A DNA stretch of 64,000 nucleotides from Perognathus longimembris pacificus (GCF_023159225.1 NC_063188.1:15459086-15523085); one strand, 5' to 3'; shown: positions 23,479 through 35,997, counted from the stretch's first letter. Numbers and translations are program-made. Notes: generated by a model from the letters alone, not told the origin.

Positions 23479-23688
23479 GGACTGGGAAGGTGGCTTAGGG
23501 GTAGAGTGCTTGCCTAGCATGTAGGAAACCCTAGGTTCGATTCCTCAGTACTACACAAACAGAAAAGGCCAGAAGTGGCACCATGGTTCATGTGGTAGAA
23601 TGCTAGCCTTGAGGAAAAGAAGCTCAAGGACAGTGCCCAGGCTCTGAGTTCAAGTACCAAAACTGGCAAAAAGCAAAACAAAACACAT
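23479..23688 (+). mobile_element. IDL-Geo SINE
   Basis: ID-like left half (GGTGGCTTAGGGGTAGAGTG, CTAGGTTCGATTCCTCAG) joined to the Geo right half (CCAGAAGTGGCACCATGG); A-rich tail. Flanks share AAACACATG. Confidence 0.88.
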
Positions 23689-23879
23689 GTCTTGAACTCC
23701 ATCTAAAGAAAACACTAAACTCAGATAGTGGGCATTGGATATAATAACTGGCCTACTATTTTCAAATATAGCTGATTTAACTTGATTCTGAAAAGTTGGG
23801 AAACAGTTGTAATAAATATAATGAAGAGTTCAATAGTGTTAATGTATGAAAACTCATACAGCAAATGGATACTTTTAAT

Positions 23880-23962
23880 TTATCACTCAAGTAGAGGCAG
23901 GAGGATCATGACTTCAAGGCTAGCCAGGGTTACATTCCAAGCCCTTGTCTCAAAAAACGAAC
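23880..23962 (+). mobile_element. B1 3'-half fragment
   Basis: GTAGAGGCAGGAGGATCATG, CAAGGCTAGCCAGGGTTACA, then CCTTGTCTCAAAAAA is the standard B1 3' half. Confidence 0.72.
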
Positions 23963-24059
23963 AAAGCAAACTCATACAAATAGGGAGGGAAACTTCATAT
24001 CTCAAAAAAGAGTGATTGCTTTGTACTCATACAAGGCATTTCATTTCTCCCACAAATCA

Positions 24060-24300
24060 GGTTCTTAAAGGCTTGTTTCTTCATTGGTCCCCGTACTTTT
24101 CTTTCATTACACTTTGTCCTTCATAAACTGTCACTAATTAAATATTTGTATGTGCTTCTAGTTAATGTCTGTGGGCTGACAAAAAGGGTAGTATTGTTCT
24201 TTATTTTTTGGCCCATTTTATACATTGCTGTGTCCTCAGTGTTTAAGAGAGTGCCTGACACAGTTCTCAGTCAATAAATATTGGCTGACTGCATAAATGG
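24060..24300 (+). mobile_element. L2 3' end
   Basis: TGTCCTCAGTGTTTAAGAGAG, then GTGCCTGACACAGTTCTCAG and TCAATAAATATTGGCTGACT match the L2 3' terminus (GTGCCTGGCACATAGTAGG ... CAATAAATATTTGTTGAATG). Confidence 0.7.
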
Positions 24301-24699
24301 AGGGAAGTGGAGAGATGGGGGGGAACCAGAGACCACTGGGTAAGTTATGGGTTGAGGATGGTATTAGGAGCCAATGGGGTTGAGAACAATGTGGTTCCCT
24401 GCCTCCCCCTTGGAGTCCAGTCCTTACAGAGAGGAAGGCATAGATGTTGTGCAACTGCAGGACCTGAGCTCCTACCTATCCCAGCTTTCACAGTGCTGGT
24501 GCCTGGGGCATGAAGAAACTGCTAGTCTGCCAGTGGGAAATAGAACTTGAGTAGTTGGCAGCTTTGCAGGCTCACCCGGAACAGACACACACTCGACATC
24601 AAGAGAGGCCACCAAACACAGACATTGCTTTTGCCCTGAAGCTCCTGGTAGAGATCTAGGATGTCTGTGCCGCAATACTTCAGAGCCCAGGTGTGAAGC
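24301..24699. other. unique, moderately GC-rich DNA
   Basis: No gene or repeat recognised. Confidence 0.45.
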
Positions 24700-24718
24700 G
24701 GGGGGGGGGGGGGGGGGG
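24700..24718 (+). repeat. 19-base G homopolymer
   Basis: Uninterrupted run of G. It could form a G-quadruplex and is also a known trouble spot for sequencing and assembly, so its exact length is uncertain. Confidence 0.85.
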
Positions 24719-24788
24719 CCTACTGGACTAAAAATTTCTCTAGGGGTGAGTTCTCACCTAGTCTCTCTCATCTTCAGACAAGAAGTCT

Positions 24789-25015
24789 GGCCTGGGGCTT
24801 GGAATATGGCTTAGCAGTAGAGTGCTTACCTTGCATGCATGAAGCCCTAGGTTCAATTCTTCAGTACCACATAAACAAAAAAGGCTGGAAGTGGCTCTAT
24901 GGCTCAAGAGTGGTAGAGTGCTAGCGTTGAGCAAAAAGAAGCCAGGGACAGTGCTCAGGCCCTGAGTCCAAGCCCAACAACTGGCAAAAAATAAAACAAA
25001 ACAAAAAGAAGTGGT
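24789..25015 (+). mobile_element. IDL-Geo SINE
   Basis: GGAATATGGCTTAGCAGTAG, CTAGGTTCAATTCTTCAG, then right half GTGGCTCTATGGCTCAAGAG and an A-rich tail. Confidence 0.88.
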
Positions 25016-25929
25016 GTGGCTTGCCTTTTTCAGTACTTGGAGGTGGAGATGGGGCAACATTCCATTTACATAGACAGTTTAAGTGAATATCCACCCACCA
25101 TGCATGTTGGGGGGCATGTAAATGGTTTGCTATGACTGGAACTTTGGGAAGGAGGTGGACCACTCCTGATAATAGGGCTAATGTACAAAAGGTCACATGG
25201 TGGATGCCCCAGTAAGGTACTAAGATAATAAATTCTCCCCTGAAGCAATGAAAAGCCACTGGGAAAGTAGCTTCATGTGCCATCTTCATTTACCATAGAG
25301 TAGATGTGAGGGGTGGACAAGCTAGGCTCTACAGCTAGGAAGGAGGCATTTTTCACTGTTATACGTAATAAACCAGTACAGTACATGGGATTTGTTTGGA
25401 ATGTTTCAGTTCAACAAGCCCATCTACTACACTAGCAAAGACGTCTGGCCCATCAGTAATTGGATGCACAACTTTGGTGCTCAAAAAAGTCCAGGGCTGG
25501 AGATACACTTGGAACTGATTATTATCCAACAGAATCCATGATAGGGTATGGGATCATCCCCATGATGTCTAGTACAGAACTAAAGGTCAAAGGAAGAGCC
25601 TGGGAAATCTCCAGTCTGAAAGGATAAAAGGATGGCCCGAGCAAGGGTGGTCATTGATGCTGGACAAGGTAACTGAGGTCACTCCCCTAACTCATAGTGT
25701 TTAATAGTCCTCAATAGTGCTGAACACAATGGCCCTGTGAAGTGCTCAAAGAATCCATTGAATGAAGTGATTAGGAGGCTGTTGGGACACCAGTAAGATT
25801 CAAAAGGAGCATTCTAATACTATGAGTACATAATCCCTTATTTTAAAAAATGCTATTCTAAGTGCCATTTCTAAGAAGGCCACTTCAGACCAAAGGCCTA
25901 AACTACCATTGCTTAACCTCATTATCTCC
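25016..25929. other. unique DNA
   Basis: No repeat or gene recognised. The antisense 122-residue open frame at 24921-25289 ends in SINE sequence and is discounted. Confidence 0.5.
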
Positions 25930-26155
25930 AGTGTCCCCCAGAAAGACATATTGAAGTCCTAATCCTCAAGTACTTGAGAATGTGACCTTACTTGGAAATA
26001 GAATTGTTGCAGATGGAATCAAGTCTGGATAGGGTCATACTAGAGTAGAACAGGCCCTTAATCCAATATTACTATTGACCTTAGAAGAGAAGAGGCAGAG
26101 AGACAGCAGGGACATGGAAATGCAAAAGGTTAGATTGAGCTGAGTGCTGTAGCCT
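25930..26155 (+). mobile_element. MLT1-like (ERVL-MaLR) LTR fragment
   Basis: CATATTGAAGTCCTAATCCT, GAATGTGACCTTACTTGGAA, AACAGGCCCTTAATCCAATA and a decayed CTTATAAGAAGAGG region are in the order of an MLT1 LTR. Only the 5' part is left. This is an old non-autonomous LTR with no open frame. Confidence 0.65.
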
Positions 26156-27024
26156 CAAGCCAAAAAAAAAAAAAAAGCCAAAGGTTGGCAGCAACAACCA
26201 GAAGCTAAGGAGAGTTAAGTCTTCCTCACAACGTCTTTATGTTCTTGTTTTAAGATACTCATGCTATGGAAGAGTCATCCCTCTGTAACTACAGTTCTAC
26301 TTATCTCTTTTTGATGGCACCATTGGCTGAAAAGCTGAAAAAAAAACCAAATAACCAACAAATATACAAATAGCACATGTAATAAACCCATTCAGAATTT
26401 CCCTCTTGTCATCACTGCCTAAACAATATAATATAAAATTATTGGCATAGCATTAAACATTGTATCATAAATTATGTAAAGATGATTTGATGTACATGGA
26501 TAAACCTAGGTTAGATACAAACTAAATATTATACCGTTTCACATAAAGGACTCAAGCATTCACAGATTTTGGTATTCCAGGAGGCTCCTTGAACAAATTT
26601 CCCACGGATACTGACAGACCATTATATGTTCTCATGGCAACTCAAATAAATCCCTGTACAGGAAGTACAAAACAGTGTCATTACTCTGAGGACAAGCTCT
26701 GGTCATTAAATAAACCCTCACTAAGAGGGGTTATAGAAGCACCCAGCTACATCACAGAAAAGACAAGATAAGTGACAAGTGGCGCTATTCCCCAAATTTT
26801 ACATGACTGTTGCTTCCGAAGAGACTTAAACTACTTGAGTTCATACTTAATAAACTCTGAACTGGGAGTCAAAATTTACATCTTTGTTTGGAGTATAGTT
26901 TACAAATCAAATCCAGATTTTTTAATCTGCTATGCTTGTATGGGTAATAAATAGCAAAAACCACAAAATAAAGAGAAAATAAAATGAGAAGCATATGGCC
27001 ATTTTATTGCTTCATTTTTTTTTA
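26156..27024. other. unique AT-rich DNA with an A-run
   Basis: An A15 run at about 26162-26176 suggests a decayed retroelement tail. Two 60-residue frames at 26589-26954 are featureless. Confidence 0.5.
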
Positions 27025-27690
27025 CCTTTCTTTTTTCATTAACTGACTTGAATTTTAGACTAGCTTTAAGTTTACAGAAAAATTAAATAGAAAGTGCAAA
27101 GAAATCTCCTATCACCACTGTCCTCACTCAGCTCTCTCTTGCTGGGCAGCTTCCTCCTATTATCAGCATTTTGCTTTTGTGTGATAGATTTGTTAAAAGT
27201 GTTGAATTGATATTTTATGATTAACCAGAGTTCCTATTTCACATTAGAGTTCACTATATTATAGAGTTCTGTGGGGTCTGGTAAATACACAATGTTCTGT
27301 ATCCCCAATTACAATATCATATAAAACAGTTTAGCTGCCTCCTCCTCCCCCAGTCCCTTGTACTTCCTATATTTATCCTCTTCTTCCTTTCTGAGGACCC
27401 ATGCAAACCAGTCACCCTCTTACTGTCTTCATTGGATTTCCTTTTCCAGAATTCTGTATGACTAGAATCATGTAGTATTGACATATTTTTAGATGGGTTC
27501 CTTTCACTTAGTAATATGCAATTAAGTTTCACCTGTATATTTTTTAGATTGATAACTTTTTTAAACAGCTTAATAGTATTCCAGTGCCCCAACATACTAT
27601 GGTTTATCTATTTCCCTGTTGTAGCACATTTTTGTTCTTCGTGTGTGTGGGAAAATATTGATAAAGCTGCTATAAACATGTCTGTATTGT
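27025..27690 (-). mobile_element. ancient L1M 3' region, antisense
   Basis: Antisense L1M order is clear: TTTACAGAAAAATTAAATAG, CATTAGAGTTCACTATATTA, CCTTTTCCAGAATTCTGTAT, TTTCACTTAGTAATATGCAA, AGTATTCCAGTGCCCCAACA, AAGCTGCTATAAACATGTCT. Confidence 0.8.
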
Positions 27691-27691
27691 A

Positions 27692-27870
27692 TTTTTTGTG
27701 TGTGGTAGTACTTGGGCTTTGAACTCAGGGCCTGGGAACTGTTTCTTGTTATTATATAAAGACTGGTTCTTTACCACATGAGCCACGGCTTTACTTCTGC
27801 CCTTCTGGTAGTTAATTTGGAGATAAGAGTCTCATGGACTTTCCTGACCAGATGATTTCAAATAGCAGTT
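27692..27870 (-). mobile_element. B1-headed composite SINE, 5' (head) side incomplete
   Basis: Right-half complement TTTGAACTCAGGGCCTGGGA, TTACCACATGAGCCACGGCT and linker GTTAATTTGGAGATAAGAGT are present. The B1-like head breaks off after the ACTTTCCTGACCAGATGATT region. Confidence 0.75.
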
Positions 27871-28314
27871 TCAAATGGCAGTTTAATTTTTTTTTTATGT
27901 GAGCATAAAATTTTAACTCATTGAGTTAAATACCAAAATGTGACTGCTAGATTGAGGATGTTGAACTAAAATTCTAATGGAGATTTCTACAAACTAACAC
28001 ATTCCTTCCTAAACACAAAACGTCTTCCGAATACCACAGGTAAATAAACATTTATTTTAAAAATAACTTTCAGCTTGAAAATAAATAGTAGACAAATGAT
28101 ACTGAGCTAGTGAGCAATTTCAAAGGTCAAATGATTATCCTTATATATCTTTGCTTTTACTATATCTTTAACTGCCCTATCCATAGACCCCCACTCTTCT
28201 GAAACTACAATATGGAACCCCCCTCCACCTTCTCATTCCCTGTCTCTGTCCATCTCTTGTTGCGCTGGTTCCTACTCTACAACTCTCATTTCATTTCTTT
28301 CCTTTTTTCTGATC

Positions 28315-28610
28315 CTAGAGAATAAGCTAAGTGAAAGAAGCCACCCACAAAAGACCAGAAACATGATGTCATTTTTTATGACATATCTCCTATAGGCAAA
28401 TTCCTAGAAACAGCAAGTAGATTAGAGGTTAGCAAAGGCTGAGCTGAAGGGAAAGGAGGACTTGGTGCTTACTCGTTAGTTTCTGTTTGAGATGATCTGA
28501 GCTATGGTTTTGGTTGTTGTTGGATACATTGATTAGCAGTTTTATGCTTCCATTTCTGAAAGTAAAAATTCCGGAGAGTGAACTTTTTTAATGTTTTAAA
28601 AATGAGAGTA
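28315..28610 (+). mobile_element. ancient L1M 3' end
   Basis: AAGCTAAGTGAAAGAAGCCA, GACCAGAAACATGATGTCAT and CTATAGGCAAATTCCTAGAA followed by the AGATTAGAGGTTAGCAAAGG region match the 3' end of old L1M elements in sense. Confidence 0.65.
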
Positions 28611-28628
28611 CTCTTTCTTCATATATGA

Positions 28629-28688
<60 letters not shown>
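28629..28688. repeat. (CA)n microsatellite
   Basis: About 29 uninterrupted AC units. Confidence 0.97.
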
Positions 28689-28689
<1 letters not shown>

Positions 28690-29330
28690 ATATGAAAGTA
28701 CCTGGCCTTCTCTCTAGGTCTGTTAGGCCTTAGAGCCCAATTCCTTTCTTTGGAATGGATGAGGAAGAACATGTGTGAAGAGCAAAGTTCTCATCTGTCC
28801 TCTGTATCTTCTACCATGAACTACTTGTTAGGAAGCCACACAATTCTCCACTCTTGGCTACTTTTTTGATATCTGAGGACTGATGAAAGTCAAGTGTGTG
28901 GTAAATCACAAGGCTGATGGACCAGGCCCACGTTTTAGTTTTCCCTCCTAGCAAGTACCATAAACTGCTGTCATCTGTACTAAAAGTTCAGATATTGTTT
29001 TCCGTAACTAGAATATAATTCCCAGTCAATGTTTCCTCAGGAGATACTGTACCTTTTCGAGGAGGACTGGCCTATCACTGGTATGAGACTTTGAGTCTTT
29101 GGAAATATTCACTATATTGGCAAATGGAATTCAGGAGAATTCTACACACCTTGTCCATGTGAAGTCCTATGGGGTAAAAGAATGCATTCCAAGTATAGAT
29201 TAACATCAGCACCTCTGCTTCCTTACCACTCATCCATGTATTTTGCCATGGAGTTGGGAGGGTGGTCCATGCTTTCTTGTCCATACTTTGCTATCCACCT
29301 GTACTTCCCCAACCCTCTCACAAACCCTTA
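28689..29330. other. unique DNA
   Basis: No gene or repeat recognised. Confidence 0.45.
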
Positions 29331-30420
29331 CCATTCAAGATTGCTCGATATAGCTCCATTACTCATTGCTGATGCTTTTTCCCAGTCTCCGTCGTCACTG
29401 AGCTCTTCCTATACACAGCAGTGGACATTATTGATCTTTCTTCCTTTATTCTTAAAACTCTCCTGTTTTGGACTGCTCATGATATTGACCTATTTTTTCC
29501 TGTTTTATTTTTCTTTTGGACTGAAGCCTCATTTCTCTAAGGACCTCAACTATGGCTTCTGTAATGAAGATTCTTGAATATATATCTGCAGTCCAGCCCT
29601 CTGTCTTGAGCTCTGTCTTCTTGCATTTGACTTTTACATAAAAACTCAAGACACTTCAAACTGAACTCATCATATCACCTCCATGCTATTCTCTTCTTTC
29701 CTTGTGTTTTTTTTTTGTTTGGGTTATTTCTTCTTGCCCCTTAAATTTGAAATCTGAAAATATCTCACTCATTTAAGGTCTACTCTATAATTAATAGCTC
29801 CTTTCAGTGGATTCCATCTTTCCCCTTGTATCTTGCTTTTGTTTTTATCTCCTTGTCTACACCTCCACTCTCCCAGCTGCATCCAGTCCAGTGTTTCCCT
29901 CTGAGAATTACATTAGCCTGTCTGTGTCTACGCTTTCTTCATTTCAGATTCACATATTTTGCTATAAAAAGTCTCACTCCATTCCTTTCTTGCCCCAAAG
30001 TAACATTGTTGTAGTAATAGTTACAATATATTACAGTTCTGCACCAAAATCTTGATATACTTCTCTTTGACTAGCAAATTAAATCCAAACCCTTGACTCT
30101 GACATTGAAACCCTTACTTAAATGACTCCTCCAATTATGACCTCACCTTCTACTGTCCCCCAACCAGTGCCTGAAGCTCCAGTCAAATAAGACAATATAT
30201 TGTGATCATTTCAATCTCGATGCCTTTCTTCTTGCTTTTCCCTCTAAAATGCCCTTCTTGCCCACTTGCCTCAGTTAAATTATTTCCATGTTTCAAAGGC
30301 CATTTTGAACATCCACTTCTGTATGGATTTTCTTCTTGCTCCCTTTAAGCTTTTTGGTGCTGTCCTTCTATCAAATCTACTATACTTATGGCTGAGACCA
30401 TGGATTGTTGCATAATATTA
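29331..30420 (+). mobile_element. L2 element, about 1.1 kb of the 3' part
   Basis: In order: TATATCTGCAGTCCAGCCCT, CTTCAAACTGAACTCATCAT, AAATTAAATCCAAACCCTTG, CTCCAATTATGACCTCACCT, CTAAAATGCCCTTCTTGCCC, TTTCTTCTTGCTCCCTTTAAG. These follow the L2 ORF2 end and 3' region. Frames at 29182-29577 and 29807-30055 fall in or across it and are broken remnants, not functional genes. Confidence 0.72.
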
Positions 30421-31184
30421 CAGGTCCCTTTATTCCTCAGTAGAAAAAATAATATGTTAGCCTAGGCATATACATAAAGACATTTCTCAGCATTCCTTGG
30501 AGGGTAGATTTGGCTGTGTAATTAAGTTCTAAGCTATAAGTAAAAGTGGTGCATGTAACTTCTGGAAAGTGTCCTTAAAGGTAAAAGGACATGCCATTCT
30601 TTCTTCATTCCTGATGGCCAGAATAAGAAAAAATGCCTACAGTTCTAAATGCTATCTCAGACTAAAAGCTGCACATGGCAAAACAGCCATAAAGAAAGGA
30701 CTTGGTCTCTAATATTCAGGGATTTGGTGACCACATCTATAATGACTTTCTATTCTGAATTTCAATCCACACCTCTGGTACGAGCTTCTTTTTCTTCCCT
30801 AAGGATTTACATTTTCCTATAGAGCCCCTGCCACTATAAATCACCATAGCCCAATGGTGGCCTGAAAATCTTCAGAATTATTGAACATGAAAGAGAAAAA
30901 AAAAAACTTCTGCTGTCTGGAGACTTTCTGTTGTGGGATTTCCTAATCCCAAATAATCCAGTAGAGCTCAGCCTTTTCTACTTTGTCTTAAAGATGAGGT
31001 CATGTCCTAATCTTCGTTTGACTTTTGTGAAAGTTAATGTGTAATACAAAGGAAGATGAGCCAAGGTCTTCTCTCATGAGTCTGGCAGAGGGCAATCCTA
31101 TTTCTTGTACCTCTCTAAATTGAGACCGCTGATAAATATGTGCTTACTTCCACATGGATTCCAATTTTGAACTTAAAGGTTAAT
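30421..31184. other. possible ancient repeat plus unique DNA
   Basis: TTTCTCAGCATTCCTTGGAG followed by GTAATTAAGTTCTAAGC resembles an old mammalian interspersed repeat, but I cannot name its class. The rest is unique. Confidence 0.35.
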
Positions 31185-31417
31185 TTTTTTCTTGTTGCTC
31201 ATGCGGTTTGAACTCAGGGCCTGGGAACTGTCCTCGAGCTTTTTTGCTCAAGAGTCGTGCTCTACCACTTTCAACCACAGCTCTACTTCTGGTTTTCTGG
31301 TGGTTAATTGGAGATATGAGTCTTATGGACTTTCCTGCCCCAACTGGCCTCAAACTGCCATCCTCAGATCTCAGCCTCCTGAGTAACTAGGATTAAAGGA
31401 CCACTAGTGCCTGGCAT
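31185..31417 (-). mobile_element. B1-headed composite SINE
   Basis: Complement of right half (GGTTTGAACTCAGGGCCTGG), linker (GTGGTTAATTGGAGATATGA) and head (TGAGTAACTAGGATTAAAGG). Confidence 0.85.
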
Positions 31418-31529
31418 AAAAGCCATTTCTGAGGTAAGGAAAGAGCAATACTTCAGGTCAGAATTGGGGACTATTAGCAGTAGTCTCATTCACATATTAG
31501 TTCCAGGGAGAGGTGCTGGAGGATACTTG

Positions 31530-31765
31530 TTAAATCCATGTACTTTGTGGACCTAATTCTTCAGTTCAAATCTCACTTCTGTCACTTTCTAGTTATTTGC
31601 TCTTAGGCAATCTACCTAACCTCTCCATATTTTACTATTCTTTCTTCTCAAGAGAGATGAACAATTCCAACCTCATAGACCATTACAAAGATGACATGAA
31701 TTAATACACATAAACACAGAAACAGTGCCTAGCATGTGTAAGTGCTTGTTATTACCGAAGCTGAT
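31530..31765 (+). mobile_element. MIR element
   Basis: TCTGTCACTTTCTAGTTATT, TTAGGCAATCTACCTAACCT and GTGCCTAGCATGTGTAAGTG match MIR core and 3' region. The core shared by MIRs (TCACTTACTAGCTGTGTGAC) is recognisable. Confidence 0.85.
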
Positions 31766-34001
31766 AATTATTTACTCTCTTACTTCCTGTGATTACAATG
31801 GAAAGTGAAGGGGGCACGCCTACTGTCCTCGTGGATCTCAGTCTAGTACTGAGAACAGACATTAAGCCATATTTCAACAACTTTCCATTTAGACTTGTGA
31901 TTAGTGCTACAAAAGGGCTTATGAGCATGCATAGGAAGGAAATCTATCCTAGTCCAGAGGAGCAGGCTAGAGATCTATGCAGCAGTGATATTTAAGCAGT
32001 GCATGGAGAATGAGTCAATTAGCTTGGGAAAGAGAAGTAGACAGAGGAGAAAGGAGGAAGGCAACATAACCCAGGTGCTTCAGAGATCTCTGGGGAGACA
32101 GGAGACTCTGTCAGCTTGATGGACAGCATTCCTAGCAGACATCGACGCTGCTTACGGGGAAGGACTTCATGTGCTTCACCACGAAGAAAGAAGGACCTGG
32201 AAGGCCAGGGAAAAGAGAACCCCAGAGGCTTAGCCTTTGGAAACAAATCCTCTAATCCCCTGGGAAATTGCAGGGCAGCATCGCACAGGCCAGGAACAAG
32301 GTGAATTCTGGGGGCTACATTTATCAAGGCATATTAAGTGCTCATGAGGATATTTTGGCAAGGCAAGTCAAGGCAGGGAGGACACAAAGCCAGCCAAAGT
32401 CTTCTTTGTGGTTACATTTGAGAAGAAAGTCCTTGAATCCTTAAGAATTTGTATTTGCTGTATGTATGTGAAGGGTTGAGTTAAGAGACCTCAACTGCTC
32501 AAATGTATTCCTGGCATGTCCAACCTTAAATTAGAGGGGCTAAATAAAGCTGTGGCCTGCCGTTGCTGAAAGTTTGCCAACCACTGATACAGATCGTGTG
32601 GAACACGGGGCCTCATCTATGCTGATCCTAGGACAGATGCTGGAACTGGCCGTCTGGCTCATATCTCTGACATCAGCCCTAATTTTTAGTCCTGTATCTT
32701 GTTTTCAAAGACATAAAATACTGAAGTGGGAGGCCCTGGGAGAGTGTGTACTCAAATCCTCATCGGGCCAAAGGGTTCCTTTGTCTAGAAAAGGAGTGAT
32801 TGATGCCTGACTCCAAGTAGTCTGCCCTAAACTGTTCTTTCCCTCTGTGTAGACCCATCTTCTTCTGGCTTTCAGAGGTGCCCTTTGACTTGGGAGCAAC
32901 CTGTCAAACAGTCTTTTACTTTAGCATCAGCAAACAGCTCAGACCTCCCAGGCAGCTCCAAGTCATGCTCCACATCACCTTGTTTGGAAACATCACCATC
33001 TGGTGGGTCTCACGGCCTGTACTCTTAAAGATATGGCTATGTTTTACCAATGGAGGGTATCCATGAGTTGCTAAATATTTCAGCTGTACACTGATTTTTG
33101 AGATTTGACCAGGACAAAACCAAAGTGGCTGACGGGGGAGGGGTACAAATAAGACACAATACATTATATTTCAGGCTTATAAGCTGAAATCAAGGCCCAT
33201 AGTCCTTCTTAGGTGATTGAAGTGCAATCAAAAGCCCTCTCTAGCATGCTCTGACCCAGAGTCTTAGGTCTAATGACCTTCCTGGACAGCCTAGCGAAGA
33301 CACATACTATGGATCCATACTGCATTTATTCCCTCCATAGCTAAATTGTTTCTTTTTTTCAATTTATAGAGCTTTATTACAGAATGGTAATATTCAGGAC
33401 ACTTCAGAGCACCTTGTACTACTAATCAGATTTTTGGTAACTGGTTTTAAGAGGATTGAGTATTCTTCACATATGAACTGTCAGGCAAAAGCACGACTCA
33501 GTGATTATTTAAGAGATGTTACTGTGATTAAATAGTTTATCCTTAATGACCTGAGACGTGTTTAAACACTATCTTTTATTAGTAGTAGTGGGGAGTGTGG
33601 GCAACAGAAACATAGGAATATTTAGTATTGAAAGAGTATCTGCTCAAGAGAGAAAAGTATTCTTGGGCTCTACAGTTAAGGTGGCTGAAGTTAAAATCTC
33701 TGCTTTCTCAGGTGCTTTTATTTTTGACCTTCCATGTCCTAGGAACAGAGTGGGGTGATCATAACACCCACTTTCTGCCCTTGCAATGAAAATTGAGTGA
33801 GAAAGCAACTTTGCTGCAATTAACACATGCTTGATAATTTAAAAATACAATAGTTTGATTTATTTAGGGATTTGTTCTATTTTTCATAATAAGAAGAGTT
33901 ACAGTCTTCAGCAAAAATCTGTCTTCAAAATTGACCCAAACTTAAAATGATGCTCTCAGAGCAGGCTGGGGCATTTATTTTATGTTGAACAGAAGGGGAA
34001 T
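31766..34001. other. unique block in the RAP2C-FRMD7 interval
   Basis: About 2.2 kb almost free of repeats and somewhat higher in GC at 32.0-33.2 kb. The open frames at 32019-32327 (-) and 32878-33066 (+) show no domain or splice structure I can defend. Short phrases near 32545-32585 (AAAGTTTGCCAACCACTGAT) look like the end of an old DNA-transposon repeat. Confidence 0.45.
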
Positions 34002-34212
34002 CTTTTTTTGCCAGTCCTGGGGCTTGCACTCAGGGCATGAGCACTGTCCCTATTTAGTTTTCTTTTCTTTTTTCTCAAGGCTAACACTCTACTATTTGAG
34101 TCACAGTGTTGCTTCTCGCTTTTTCTATATATATATGGTGCTGAGGAATCAAACCCAGGGCTTCCTGTATATAAGACAACCACTCTAGCACTAGGCCATA
34201 TTCCTAGCCCAC
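34002..34212 (-). mobile_element. IDL-Geo SINE, diverged
   Basis: TTTTTTTGCCAGTCCTGGGG to CCATATTCCTAGCCC, with extra TTTCTTTTC inside the right half. Confidence 0.86.
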
Positions 34213-35330
34213 AAAATGGGCTCTTTAAGAAAATAATGAATATTTTAAAATCGTGAATATATTTTAGATCTAATAGTCTCACTTATTTAGAGTAATCTTT
34301 CTCAAACTTCATTATCTTCTGGGTGGTAGGGTCTTTTCTCATATGTGTATACTTTCTTGGAACCCCAATATCTTATAGAAAGAAAAGCAGAGTTCTACGA
34401 GGTTCTCACTGGACTATGAGATCCAGAACATCTTCTATTTTGCCTTTCTGTTGAAGGCAACATCTCTAGCATCCACACCAATATATCACATCAATAGGCC
34501 CCAAAGATACTTTGGAACAAATGATGTATGCATAGTACAGAAGGAAGGCTGGAATATAACCTATACCTGAGAAAACCTCTGAAGAAAATTGAATAATATG
34601 ATGTTGGTACAAGAGTAAGAAATCCATGACCTCCTGCTTCTTCGTACTTATCATCCTAGAACCCCTCTAAAGAGGATCAAGAGTAAAATGGGGCTGGTTA
34701 TACAGCAGACACAACAGAAAGTGTGACTTTGATCTCACAGCTCCATTCTCAACTTCTCAAACATCTCTGGTGAAAAAAGTTTGCAAACTCAGAATGAGGA
34801 CCTGATATCAAACAAATGTGCAAAGCACATTTCTTCAGTAACGAGTGAGTCAGCAAGGACAAAGGCCACATACTTGCTCTGTTGCCAACAAGTCATATCA
34901 GAGATTTATTTATTTTTATATATAACTTTGTACATATCAAATAGTTAGATAAATCAAATGAACAGGCAAGTTGATCGAGAATACAAAATTGGGGTCTCTA
35001 GAGCCCAGATTCTAGGCTTGCTGGTTATGGATTGGGTGACCTTTGGGGTAAGACTTCCCTGAGCTTCAATTTTTACATCAGCAAAGCTCTCTTCATTCCT
35101 TCTCAGATTACAACCTCTCCGACCAGTACCCATAGCATAAGCTTGTGTGGAAATGAAATGAACGGATTAATTCGCTGATCAGCAAAATAGGTAGTGCACA
35201 GTGAATACTCAGCAAAATCTCATTTTCTCTTTTTCCTCCTAAGTCACAGAAGAACCATGAAAAGATGAATTCTTCTCAAAAAAATGTTCAAAAAGGACTA
35301 TTATATGATTTTGCTAACCCACTCTCAGCA
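34213..35330. other. unique DNA
   Basis: About 1.1 kb with no recognisable gene or repeat. Confidence 0.5.
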
Positions 35331-35447
35331 TGTATCTGAAGGAATGTAAGCCACTCTACAATGCAAATACTTGTACATCCATGTTTATAGCAGCACTGTT
35401 TATAATAACCTAGGACCCCACCAATGGAAGAAAATATAGTGCGCGCA

Positions 35448-35492
<45 letters not shown>

Positions 35493-35760
35493 CAGGCATT
35501 AAGAAAGATAAAATCTTGTTGTTTGCAAGAAAATGGATAGAACTGGACATAAAGCTAAGTGAAAATAAGCAAGATTCAATAACACAAGTACTACATGTTT
35601 TCTCCCATCTTTAGAATCTTCAAAAGAAATGAAAGTAGGGGAGAACTAGTGAGGAATAGGAAGAGGACCAGTGGGAGGGGGAAGGAAGCTAAGAGAGGGT
35701 AATACAATCGAAATACCTGTGCACATGTGTGAAAATGTCATAATGAAACATATTGCTTTT
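35331..35760 (+). mobile_element. L1 3' region, sense, with internal (GC)n(AC)n
   Basis: Sense L1 text is clear: TGTTTATAGCAGCACTGTTT, ACCCCACCAATGGAAGAAAA, then after the microsatellite AAAATGGATAGAACTGGACA and CTACATGTTTTCTCCCATCT. Old and frame-broken. Confidence 0.82.
35441..35490. repeat. (GC)n(AC)n alternating purine-pyrimidine tract
   Basis: Fifty bases of unbroken purine-pyrimidine alternation, 20 in GC/CG context then 30 in AC. This is the strongest Z-DNA-prone sequence in the window. Confidence 0.95.
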
Positions 35761-35997
35761 AATAATTGACATATGCTCTTTTAAAAGAGACACTCTTCTA
35801 TATGGAAGTCCCAAAGCAAAGATCTAGGATGATCTATGTGTGTCTACAGATAAACAGACTAGAGTTCAGAAAGTATTAGGATCTAATAAAAAAAAACACA
35901 TTTTGATCGATGAACTTCTAACTCCCACTTGATCAGGAAGAAAAGTAAACCAGGATTGCTGAATTTCGTGAGATGTAGACAAAAAGGGAGAGGTAAC

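Noticed and set aside
28629..28688. Regularly spaced repeats suggestive of an array
   Set aside because: Simple (CA)n microsatellite; there are no repeat-spacer units anywhere in the window and no CRISPR.
29182..29577. 131-codon + frame
   Set aside because: Runs into an old L2 copy; hydrophobic end is L2-derived, with no intact reverse-transcriptase motif.
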